Source: Candidatus Gastranaerophilales bacterium (GTDB lineage Bacteria; Cyanobacteriota; Vampirovibrionia; Gastranaerophilales; Gastranaerophilaceae). From it: DNA of 64,000 bases. Below the pieces are notes generated by a model. The model saw only the letters and a list, made by a program, of their open reading frames with translations, was not told where the DNA came from and did no database searches. A program made the position numbers and the translations under genes. Location of the stretch: positions 1-64,000 of the forward strand of contig CALUTJ010000009.1 in NCBI GenBank assembly GCA_944323685.1. Direction: 5' to 3'. Positions 34,124-41,457 of the stretch are shown here, piece by piece. Position 1 is the first letter of the stretch. The number at the start of each line of letters is the position of its first letter.

Positions 34124-34290
34124 ACCGGTAAGGGCTTTGTTGCCGGCTGTTACAAAAATATCCGCTCCTGCGGCAAGAGCACCGGCTGTAGTCCCCAGCG
34201 TTGTACAAATTTTGGTTTTTTATAATCATTACCGTTTTTTGTTTGAGAAACAGAAGCTTTAAAATTAGGTATGCCTGCAACTTTAGTCAT
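34124..34290 (-). pseudogene. 5' part of the same gene, out of frame by one base
   Basis: The true start is probably ATG 34290 with AAGGGA upstream, giving MTKVAGIPNFKASVSQ and on to NDYKK. At T6 (34216-34221; A6 in the coding sense) the frame is lost: adding one A restores KKTKICTTLGTTAGALAAGAD and joins it to the downstream gene, for a total of about 391 residues. So the gene carries a one-base contraction, or the base is missing from the assembly. Confidence 0.7.
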
Positions 34291-34374
34291 AAATTTGTCC
34301 CTTAATTAATGCATTAATTATAACAGATTAACACACCAAAATAAATTTTTTGTCAGGCAGAAATAAAATATTAT

Positions 34375-34550
34375 CTAATCTAGTGTCGCAGTTGCCGCCT
34401 CGAGCCTTCGAGCCGTCACTGCTCACCTTTGCCTTCTTTTTCGGCTGAACTGTGGTGAAGCCTGAAAAATGGCTTCACTATGTGAACAATGTGTCACTCA
34501 AAAAATTCGTTCACGTCGCTTTGCTCCTTATCACGAATTTTTCTCGGACA
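34375..34550 (+). repeat. Three-hairpin dispersed repeat, copy 2 (176 bp, complete)
   Basis: Nearly identical to 55214-55388. Hairpins in order: GCAGT...ACTGC enclosing CTCGA...TCGAG; GTGAAGCC (34454-34461) with GGCTTCAC (34470-34477), a perfect eight-bp stem; and AAAAATTCGT (34502-34511) with ACGAATTTTT (34534-34543). No reading frame of any length. Confidence 0.9.
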
Positions 34551-34663
34551 AAATAAATGTAACACCAAATAATTAAGTGTAAATTAAACATTCAAAACGC
34601 TGATATATTAACAAATGTTACAAGAATTAAAATCATGGAAACCATGATGTGGAGCGGGTGTAC

Positions 34664-34750
34664 ATGATTGTTAAAAAAATGTTACTTTCTCATGACTTCA
34701 AAATGCTGTACAAATCACACTTTCAATGGTTTAATAAAATCAATAAATGA
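34664..34750 (+). CDS. Possible 28-residue small protein
   Basis: ATG at 34664 with GGAGCGGG about 10 bases upstream, stop TGA at 34748-34750. Product starts MIVKKMLLSHDFKMLY, basic with aromatic residues. It is followed by an inverted repeat (GATTTGG...CCAAATC, near 34780-34802) and the terminator at 34804, consistent with a short + strand transcript. Length is too small to judge coding; a non-coding RNA is the alternative. Confidence 0.25.
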   Translation: MIVKKMLLSHDFKMLYKSHFQWFNKINK

Positions 34751-34803
34751 ATTAATTGTTGAGAAAAATTTTTGGGAGGAGATTTGGACGGATTTCCAAA
34801 TCT

Positions 34804-34832
34804 AAAAAGCCGGTAAAATATCCGGCTTTTTT
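34804..34832. terminator. Terminator at the gloA 3' end
   Basis: AAAAGCCGG (34805-34813) pairs perfectly with CCGGCTTTT (34822-34830), with A-run and T-run on the two sides, so it works both for gloA (minus) and any + transcript from the spacer 34551-34803. Confidence 0.85.
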
Positions 34833-34866
34833 ATTTTCTGTCTGTTTTTTATGTACAAAATGTTAT

Positions 34867-35244
34867 TTATAATTTTTGAATAATTTCAATTTCGTTGCCG
34901 TCAGGGTCTTTTATAAAGGCAATTTTAGATTGGGCTTCTTCCATTAAGAATGGTTCATAGAGATATTCTCCGCCAAAGTTTTTGAATTTTTTATCAAATT
35001 CGTCCATATCTTTTGTTTCAACTGCAAAATGGCCGAAGGCGTTTCCGTTTGTGTAGCCGTTTTGCGGATTTTCAAAATTTTGGGTCAATTCAATTTCAAA
35101 ATCACCGTCTTCCCCTTTTAAGAAGTGAAGTATAGAGTCTTCCAGCTCGATTTCGTGAGTCTTTTTTAAACCTAACAGCTCTGTGTAGAACTTCATTGAG
35201 GCTTCAATATCCTTTACTCTTATCATTGCGTGCAAAATTTTCAT
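34867..35244 (-). CDS. gloA: Glyoxalase I (lactoylglutathione lyase)
   Basis: 125 residues from ATG 35244, chosen for the strong AAGGAGAG site just upstream. Vicinal-oxygen-chelate fold: KILHAMIRVKDIEASMKFYTELLG with the first metal His, LHFLKGEDGDFEIELT with the first Glu, NAFGHFAVETKD with the second His, FIKDPDGNEIEII with the second Glu. These are the four GloA metal ligands. The enzyme turns the glutathione-methylglyoxal adduct into S-lactoylglutathione. It is divergent from gshB-gshA, which make its co-substrate, 104 bases away, so a shared control region is likely. Slightly shorter than the E. coli enzyme. Confidence 0.9.
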   Translation of the reverse strand: MKILHAMIRVKDIEASMKFYTELLGLKKTHEIELEDSILHFLKGEDGDFEIELTQNFENPQNGYTNGNAFGHFAVETKDMDEFDKKFKNFGGEYLYEPFLMEEAQSKIAFIKDPDGNEIEIIQKL

Positions 35245-35348
35245 GGTTCTCTCCTTAAAATGTAAATTCTCTAACAGGCTAATCATAACATATCATTGTA
35301 TTTTTTAATTTGGTTGGGGTATATTTAAGTTTAAACGAGGAAGAAATT

Positions 35349-36347
35349 ATGAACCAATTACAACAAACTGTTCTATTTGTAATCGATGACTTAGAGCTTA
35401 AATATTTTGAGTTTAACGATTTAGTAACTAATTTCTGGTTAATAAAAGAGCTTTTAGAAAGAGGCTTTGAAGTTTTTATCACGGTAAAAAACAAATTGTT
35501 TACCGAAAATGAAACTGCAAAAACTATATGCTGGCAGGCTTATGTTAAAGATAACAATATTTTTTACAAAAAAGAAGAGCCGAAAGAGTATATTATAGAA
35601 CACTTCGACGTGGTATTCTTCCGTCCCGACCCGCCGGTTGATATCGATTACATAAATGCTTGCCATGTGTTTGACTATGTTGATACGGAAAGAACGGTGA
35701 TGATTAACAATCCCGTTGCTGTCAAAAACTTTAACGAAAAATTCCACCTGAATTATTTCAACCGGTATGCGCCTCAAAACCTTGTGACGGCAGATGCTGA
35801 CAAAATAAAAAGTTTTGTACGTGAACACAAAAAAGCCATAATAAAACCCTTAAACAGATGCTTTGGCAGCGGGGTTTATTATCTTGATACGGAAGAAAGA
35901 AACATAAATGCCATAATCAAGAACCTTACAAATGAAGGCAAAACCATGGTTATGGTGCAGGAATACATTGAAGAAGCCGCACATGGAGACAAAAGGATAC
36001 TTATTTTAGGCGAGCATGTCTTTGACGAGTGTATATTAAAACTCCCCGGCAAAGACGATTTTAAATTCAGTGTCCATTCCGATAAGTATTTTGAAACGGC
36101 AGCCCTCACAGAAGATGAAAAGAAAATGGCACAGGAGATTGCTAAATACCTTAATTCTGTAGAACTGTACATGGTTGGGCTTGATGTTGCAGGCGGAAAG
36201 ATTATGGAAATTAATGTAACAAGCCCGTGTTATTTTATCAGAGAAATAAACGCCCATAACCGCGAAAAATTTCAAGATAAGCTTATGGACAAATTGATAG
36301 AACTTATTGAACTTAAACAAGGAAAAGTACCTGCTTCTTTATGCTGA
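35349..36347 (+). CDS. gshB: Glutathione synthetase (ATP-grasp)
   Basis: 332 residues from ATG 35349 (GAGGAAG upstream). Visible: the N-terminal VLFVIDDLELKYFEFNDLV, DVVFFRPDPPVDIDYINA, NNPVAVKNFNEKFHLNYF, the ATP-grasp strand KAIIKPLNRCFGSGVYYL, VQEYIEEAAHGDKRILIL, and the metal-binding end GLDVAGGKIMEINVTSPC. This matches bacterial GshB, which joins gamma-Glu-Cys and Gly. 'GDKRILIL' and 'EINVTSP' are the family's diagnostic segments. It overlaps gshA by seven bases, so the two are translationally coupled. Confidence 0.9.
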   Translation: MNQLQQTVLFVIDDLELKYFEFNDLVTNFWLIKELLERGFEVFITVKNKLFTENETAKTICWQAYVKDNNIFYKKEEPKEYIIEHFDVVFFRPDPPVDIDYINACHVFDYVDTERTVMINNPVAVKNFNEKFHLNYFNRYAPQNLVTADADKIKSFVREHKKAIIKPLNRCFGSGVYYLDTEERNINAIIKNLTNEGKTMVMVQEYIEEAAHGDKRILILGEHVFDECILKLPGKDDFKFSVHSDKYFETAALTEDEKKMAQEIAKYLNSVELYMVGLDVAGGKIMEINVTSPCYFIREINAHNREKFQDKLMDKLIELIELKQGKVPASLC

Positions 36348-37711
36348 AACAGTCATCTGTAAATTTTGAAGAAAATCTGCTTGCCGATGGAACCCGACTA
36401 ACCGAAATATTCTTTTCTGGCTGTAAAACGTCTGATGTAATCGCGCAAAAAAGAGTCGGGGTTGAGTTTGAAAAACTGCCGGTTTGTAAAAATGATTTTA
36501 AAGCCGCGCCGTACTATCAGATTGCAAAATTTTTAAACTCTTTAAAAACAAAACATCCCCGCCGGTTTGACGATATATGTGAGAATAATGCCTTACTCGG
36601 GCTTGTCTCTGATGACGGCGTGATTACTTTAGAGCCGGGGTCACAAACTGAATTAAGCTTAAAACCGCTTGATAGTATTGATAAAATATCTGCAATAATT
36701 AAAAACTACAATAAAGTTACTGCACGCTTAGCGCAAGAACAAGGAATACTCTGGCTCGGGTGCGGAATACAACCCGTGTCGACTTACCGGAATATTAATA
36801 TAATTCCCAAAAAACGTTATGAATATATGACAAAATATCTGCCGTCTGTTGCCAGAAAACCGCTTGTTATGATGAGAGAAACAGCCGGTATTCAAGCAAG
36901 CTTTGATTATGCAAGTGAAGAAGACGCAATGAAAAAATTTGCATTTGCTCTGAAATTATCGCCTTTTATCAGTGCAGCATTTGCCAATTCTCCTATCAGA
37001 AACGGCAGACTGACAAAATTTAAGTCAAACCGTGCAGCAAGCTGGCTTGAAACAGACAATGACCGTTGCGGGCTTGTAAGTTCTAAAATTTTTTGCGGAG
37101 AGTTTTCTTTTGAGCAATATTCTCAAATCTTGCTGGATGTGCCTATGATTTTTATCGAGCGTGTTATAAACGGGACTAAAAAGGCAATAAAGGTAGAAAA
37201 TTTGACTTTCAGACAGTTTATAAAAAACGGATATGAGGATTTTTGTGCAACTAAAGAGGATTGGGAAACACATATCAGCCTGTATTTTCCCGATGTAAGA
37301 TTTAAAACATACATAGAAATAAGAAATCATGACAATCAACGGGAAGATTTGATTTGTTGTGTTCCTGCATTATGGAAAGGGCTTTTGTATAATGCAGATG
37401 CTATGTCTGCTGTTTTAGATATCTTAAAACCTCTAACATATTTCGATTTTGAATATGTGAGGAGAAAAACGCCAAAATGCGGTTTGGATATGAAAATCAG
37501 ACATATGGCGATTAAAGATATTGTGAGGGAAATAACGGATATTTCTTATCAAAGCCTGAAAAGTTTTGCACAGGGAGAAGAAAAATATCTGGAGCCTTTG
37601 AAGGAATATACGGATAATGGGCTTACTCCTGCCGACCTTGTAATACAAAAATACAACAGGGATTGGAATTGTAATTTGTTGAAATTTGTAGAATATACTG
37701 CTTTAAAATAG
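36341..37711 (+). CDS. gshA: Glutamate--cysteine ligase, GCS2 (plant/proteobacterial) type
   Basis: 456 residues. Segments typical of the GCS2 family: VGVEFEKLPVCKNDF near the N-terminus, TLEPGSQTELSLKPLDS (glutamate/ATP site), GILWLGCGIQPVSTYRNINIIPKKRYEYM, MMRETAGIQASFDYASEEDAMKKF, FANSPIRNGRLTKFKSNRAASW, and YIEIRNHDNQREDL near the C-terminus. The enzyme makes gamma-Glu-Cys from Glu, Cys and ATP, the first step to glutathione. This type is found in plants, alpha-proteobacteria and cyanobacteria, unlike enterobacterial GshA. Coupled to gshB through a seven-base overlap. Confidence 0.88.
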   Translation: MLKQSSVNFEENLLADGTRLTEIFFSGCKTSDVIAQKRVGVEFEKLPVCKNDFKAAPYYQIAKFLNSLKTKHPRRFDDICENNALLGLVSDDGVITLEPGSQTELSLKPLDSIDKISAIIKNYNKVTARLAQEQGILWLGCGIQPVSTYRNINIIPKKRYEYMTKYLPSVARKPLVMMRETAGIQASFDYASEEDAMKKFAFALKLSPFISAAFANSPIRNGRLTKFKSNRAASWLETDNDRCGLVSSKIFCGEFSFEQYSQILLDVPMIFIERVINGTKKAIKVENLTFRQFIKNGYEDFCATKEDWETHISLYFPDVRFKTYIEIRNHDNQREDLICCVPALWKGLLYNADAMSAVLDILKPLTYFDFEYVRRKTPKCGLDMKIRHMAIKDIVREITDISYQSLKSFAQGEEKYLEPLKEYTDNGLTPADLVIQKYNRDWNCNLLKFVEYTALK

Positions 37712-37832
37712 CTTCTTGCTATTTAAAATTAAATAACATAAAATATACTTGTAAGGGTGAAAAAAATCACAATTTAATCTATTCAAAATATAATATTGAG
37801 AGAATCTGCATACAGTTAATAAGGATAAGACA

Positions 37833-38093
37833 ATGGAAAAAGAAAAAGAAAACACAAAAACTATTACCATTAAAGTTTGTATGGGCAGCTCCTGCTTTGC
37901 AAGAGGTAACGCTGCTAACCTTGATTATATCGAAAAATTTGTTAAAGACCACGGATTGGATGCAAAAATTGATGTTGTCGGCAGCAGATGCGAAAACAAC
38001 TGCGCAGTCGGCCCGAACGTTATTATTAACGGCGAAAATTGCGAATCAGCATCACCTGTTAGATTGGAAGCAATTCTCAAAAAATATTTATAA
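37833..38093 (+). CDS. Thioredoxin-like [2Fe-2S] ferredoxin (NuoE C-terminal type)
   Basis: 86 residues. VCMGSSCFARG at about 15-25 gives the C-x4-C pair and GSRCENNCAVGPNVIING gives the C-x3-C pair: the four ligands of the [2Fe-2S] cluster of thioredoxin-like ferredoxins such as the NuoE/HydC C-terminal domain. These pass electrons between NAD(P)H, ferredoxin and hydrogenase modules. It opens the hydrogenase locus, with a good AAGGATAAG site upstream. A second such protein (41197-41457) sits before the other hydrogenase, so each hydrogenase has its own partner. Confidence 0.88.
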   Translation: MEKEKENTKTITIKVCMGSSCFARGNAANLDYIEKFVKDHGLDAKIDVVGSRCENNCAVGPNVIINGENCESASPVRLEAILKKYL

Positions 38094-38106
38094 TTTAGGA
38101 TTTTAA

Positions 38107-38134
38107 AAGCCTGCCGTCATAAAATGGCAGGCTT
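38107..38134 (+). terminator. Hairpin after the first 2Fe-2S gene (partial terminator or processing site)
   Basis: AAGCCTGCC (38107-38115) and GGCAGGCTT (38126-38134) are perfectly complementary with a 10-base loop, but only GCTTAT follows, not a full T-run. It may reduce read-through and not stop it. Confidence 0.5.
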
Positions 38135-38224
38135 GCTTATACTTTATCGGCAGACTATAAAACATTAACGCTATTTTAATAGTGCCTGTTTTCTTAACAA
38201 AATAAATTAATAAGGGGTTATTAA

Positions 38225-39973
38225 ATGAACAGCCAGTATCCTATATATACACTTCAAAACGAGTGCGTTGACTGCTACAAATGCGTGCGACAGTGCAGCA
38301 TGAAAGCTATCCGTATAGAAAACGGACACGCGTCAGTTATTCCGGAAAAATGCATTGCCTGCGGTCACTGCGTGCTTGTATGCCCGTCAGAGGCTAAAAA
38401 AATAAGAAACGATATAAACAGAGCCCGCGCAGTACTTACTGCTAAGGAACGTGTTTTTGTCTCTCTTGCACCGAGCTGGGCAGGATACTGGGAATGCGGC
38501 AGCGAAAAACTCATATCGGCGATTAAAAAACTCGGATTTGAAGGAGTCTCTGAAACCGCTCTCGGCGCACAGGAGGTGTCTATCGAGGTTACAAAAATCC
38601 TTTCGCAGCGCGATAATAAAATTCATATCTCCAGCGCCTGCCCTGCTATTGTTGATTACGTAAGACTCTACATGCCGGAATACACAAAATACATTACGCC
38701 TGTGGGTTCACCGGCAATGACACACGCAAAACTGTTAAAGCAAAGATACGGTAATGATATAGGGGTAGTGTTTGTCGGCCCTTGTATAGCCAAGAAAAAC
38801 GAAGCAGACCGAAACCCCGACCTTATTGATGTTTCTTTGACCTTCCACGAACTTTCTCAGTGGCTTGCTCAGGAAAATATAGAAACAGAAAATATAGAGC
38901 TTGCGGACGACGTAAGATTTGTGCCTAAAAAAGCCTATGAGGGCGCTTATTACCCTATAGAAGGCGGAATGAATAAAACAATCAGGCTATCAGGCTGCGC
39001 CAAAGATATTCAGCTTGTTAGCGTAAGCTCTATCCCTGCATTTAAAGATTCTCTGACAAATCTTGAACCGGAAAATCTTAAAAGCACAATATTTATAGAG
39101 GCTCTTGCCTGCCCCGGCGGCTGTGCCAACGGCCCTTGCAAAGACCCGTCAAAACCCGGTGTAATAACAATGTCTGATATCTTAAAAACCGTTAAATTAA
39201 GAGATGATATTCCGACAGAACCCGAGGTTGTTGTTGAAAAAGAATACCGCGAACATCCGCAAAACACTAAAAAATACACGCCTGAAGAAATAGCTGAAGC
39301 TATGGCAAGAATAGGCAAACACGGTGCAGAAGATGAACTCAACTGCGGCGGCTGCGGCTATGACACCTGCCGTCAGCTTGCGGAAGCACTGCTAAACGGT
39401 GACGCCGAGCCTTCTATGTGCGTATCATACATGCGAAAACTCGCAATAAGAAAAGCCAGCGCAATGCTGCGTTCTATGCCGTCGGCTATTGTTATGGCTG
39501 ATGCTGATTTGAATATTCTTGAAACCAACGAGGCGTTTGTCAGAATGTTTGCGCCCGACCTTCTCGAACTCTTTAACGGCCGGCCGGAAGGGCTTGCCGG
39601 CGGCGCGCTGGATAGAGTTGTTCCGTTTACCGATTTGTTTAAACGTACTTTAAAATCAGGTAAAGATATCCATAAAGAGCGTTATCCAATAGGCAAAAAT
39701 CTCTATGACATTGCCGTTTTTGAAATTGAACGCAACAAGTTTGTAGGCGCCGTTATAACAGACGTTACACAAACGGAAATGAAACGCGAACAAATCGCTA
39801 AAAAAGCCCACGAGGTAATCGAAAAGAATATTGCCACAGTGCAAAACATTGCCTGCCTGTTAGGAGAGCATATGGTAGACACTGAATTGTTGCTGAGCCA
39901 GATTGCGCAAGGGTATGAGGACAATCAGCCGGAAACTGAAGACTCTGAAATTACGGAGAATGGAGAAAAATAA
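38225..39973 (+). CDS. hydS: Sensory [FeFe]-hydrogenase-like protein with PAS domain (group C type)
   Basis: 582 residues. Two ferredoxin clusters near the N-terminus (CVDCYKCVRQC, CIACGHCVLVC), then the H-cluster domain: SSACPAIVDYV (first motif, lacking the second Cys of T-S-C-C-P), FVGPCIAKKNEAD (second), and EALACPGGCANGPC (third). A further CGGCGYDTC with a later Cys (PF04060-like Fe-S domain) lies at about 376-384, and a PAS-like domain at about 420-520 (MPSAIVMADADLNILETNEAF). This order is that of the sensory hydrogenases thought to couple H2 or redox state to signalling. It shares one base with the SpoIIE phosphatase gene, so the two are tightly coupled. Confidence 0.88.
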   Translation: MNSQYPIYTLQNECVDCYKCVRQCSMKAIRIENGHASVIPEKCIACGHCVLVCPSEAKKIRNDINRARAVLTAKERVFVSLAPSWAGYWECGSEKLISAIKKLGFEGVSETALGAQEVSIEVTKILSQRDNKIHISSACPAIVDYVRLYMPEYTKYITPVGSPAMTHAKLLKQRYGNDIGVVFVGPCIAKKNEADRNPDLIDVSLTFHELSQWLAQENIETENIELADDVRFVPKKAYEGAYYPIEGGMNKTIRLSGCAKDIQLVSVSSIPAFKDSLTNLEPENLKSTIFIEALACPGGCANGPCKDPSKPGVITMSDILKTVKLRDDIPTEPEVVVEKEYREHPQNTKKYTPEEIAEAMARIGKHGAEDELNCGGCGYDTCRQLAEALLNGDAEPSMCVSYMRKLAIRKASAMLRSMPSAIVMADADLNILETNEAFVRMFAPDLLELFNGRPEGLAGGALDRVVPFTDLFKRTLKSGKDIHKERYPIGKNLYDIAVFEIERNKFVGAVITDVTQTEMKREQIAKKAHEVIEKNIATVQNIACLLGEHMVDTELLLSQIAQGYEDNQPETEDSEITENGEK

Positions 39974-41148
39974 TGGCAGAAAAATCCTTCTTTGTTGATA
40001 TTGACTGTTTTCAGCAGAAAAAGCACGGGCAAAATACTTTCGGAGACTGTTTTAAATCCAAACGTTTTACTGACGAAGGCCGCCTTCTTGCCGTATTATC
40101 CGACGGATTAGGCAGCGGGATTAAGGCAAATATCCTTGCCACAATGACTGCTACAATGATTTTAAAATTTATTGAAGAAGGCAAAGATATCTTAAAAGCC
40201 ACCGAAGTTATTATGAACTCTCTGCCAGTTTGTCAGGTCAGAAAGATTAGCTACTCAACATTTTCCGCTTTCGAATGCTCGGACGAGGGCGAGATAAAAA
40301 TCGTTGAAGAGGGCAACCCCGATTTTATCCACATAAGAAGCGGTCGGCTCGTCGAACATACTCCGAGAATTGTTACCTCAAAAAAATTTACAAACCGCCA
40401 CATGCATTTGTATAACTTTAAACTCGAACCCGAAGACAGGCTTATCTTTTGTTCTGACGGGGTTACGCAGGCCGGCATGGGTACAGATGAATATAAATTG
40501 GGCTGGCGCCGCGAAGGACTCATTGAGTTTGCAGAAAGTGAAATAAAACGCGACCCGTCTATCTCGAGCCGCCACCTTGCAATGGAAATTGTTAAAGAAG
40601 CCATACGAAAAGAACCCGACCATCAGGCAAAAGACGATGTATCCGCCCTAGTTTTGTATTTCAGACAGCCGAGAAAACTCCTTATCTTTACAGGCCCTCC
40701 ATACAGACAGGACAGAGACGCCGAATACGCAAAAATCTTTGATGACTTTGACGGAAAAAAAGCGATTGTCGGCGGCACTACTGCAAACCTTGTTGCAAGA
40801 GAACTCGGGCGGGAAATTACAACAGAAAAATATAATAAGGGGATGCTGCCGGCATGTTCGCATATGGACGGGGTTGACCTTATCACGGAAGGGATTTTAA
40901 CTCTCACCAAAGTGCTTGAATACCTTAACGAAGGCTATGACCGCTGGCCGGATGATGCCGCAGGAAGGTTGATTGAACTTTTGCTGGACTCCGATGTTAT
41001 CAATTTTATGATAGGTTCAAAGCTTAATCAGGCGCATTACGACCCTGATTTGCCGTTAGAGTTGGAGATTCGTAAAAATGTTGTAAAACAACTGGAAAAA
41101 ATTTTATCAGGACGTTATATTAAAAAGGTAAACCTCAGGTTTATTTGA
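39973..41148 (+). CDS. SpoIIE-type PP2C serine phosphatase linked to the sensory hydrogenase
   Basis: 391 residues. The PP2C-like domain occupies about 1-230: LLAVLSDGLGSGIKANILA (the metal-binding 'SDGxGxG' motif), LIFCSDGVTQAG, and DHQAKDDVSALVLYF at the end of the domain. The last ~160 residues (from LLIFTGPPYRQDRDAEY) form a separate domain of unknown role, with KAIVGGTTANLVARELG and NFMIGSKLNQAHYDPDLPLELEIRK. No membrane span. Its ATG overlaps the stop of the sensory hydrogenase, which suggests that the sensor controls this phosphatase. Substrates (perhaps anti-sigma antagonists) are not visible in the window. Confidence 0.88.
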   Translation: MAEKSFFVDIDCFQQKKHGQNTFGDCFKSKRFTDEGRLLAVLSDGLGSGIKANILATMTATMILKFIEEGKDILKATEVIMNSLPVCQVRKISYSTFSAFECSDEGEIKIVEEGNPDFIHIRSGRLVEHTPRIVTSKKFTNRHMHLYNFKLEPEDRLIFCSDGVTQAGMGTDEYKLGWRREGLIEFAESEIKRDPSISSRHLAMEIVKEAIRKEPDHQAKDDVSALVLYFRQPRKLLIFTGPPYRQDRDAEYAKIFDDFDGKKAIVGGTTANLVARELGREITTEKYNKGMLPACSHMDGVDLITEGILTLTKVLEYLNEGYDRWPDDAAGRLIELLLDSDVINFMIGSKLNQAHYDPDLPLELEIRKNVVKQLEKILSGRYIKKVNLRFI

Positions 41149-41196
41149 CGGAATTAAAGAATTTCAGACACCACCTAATTTTAAAGGGAGAACTAA

Positions 41197-41457
41197 ATGA
41201 CTGACGGAAAAATATTGTTAGAATTATGTTTCGGCACAACATGTTTTGTTATGGGAGCATCAAAGCTACAGGAGATAGAATCAATACTCCCCCCGCAATA
41301 TAAAAATAAAGTGGAAGTTAAGGCTCATACCTGCCTTGATTTGTGCAAAAACGCAACATATATGAAAGCTCCCTTTGTAAAACTTGACGGTGAAATAATT
41401 TCTGAGGCAACTGTCGAAAAAATACTTAAAGCAATAGAAAGAAAGATTGATGGATAA
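41197..41457 (+). CDS. Second thioredoxin-like [2Fe-2S] ferredoxin
   Basis: 86 residues with LCFGTTCFVMG (C-x4-C) and HTCLDLCKNA (C-x3-C), the same cluster pattern as the protein at 37833 but clearly diverged from it. AAAGGGAG ribosome site. The stop codon overlaps the start of the group-B-like hydrogenase by eight bases, so it is translationally coupled and is presumably the electron partner of that enzyme. Confidence 0.87.
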   Translation: MTDGKILLELCFGTTCFVMGASKLQEIESILPPQYKNKVEVKAHTCLDLCKNATYMKAPFVKLDGEIISEATVEKILKAIERKIDG

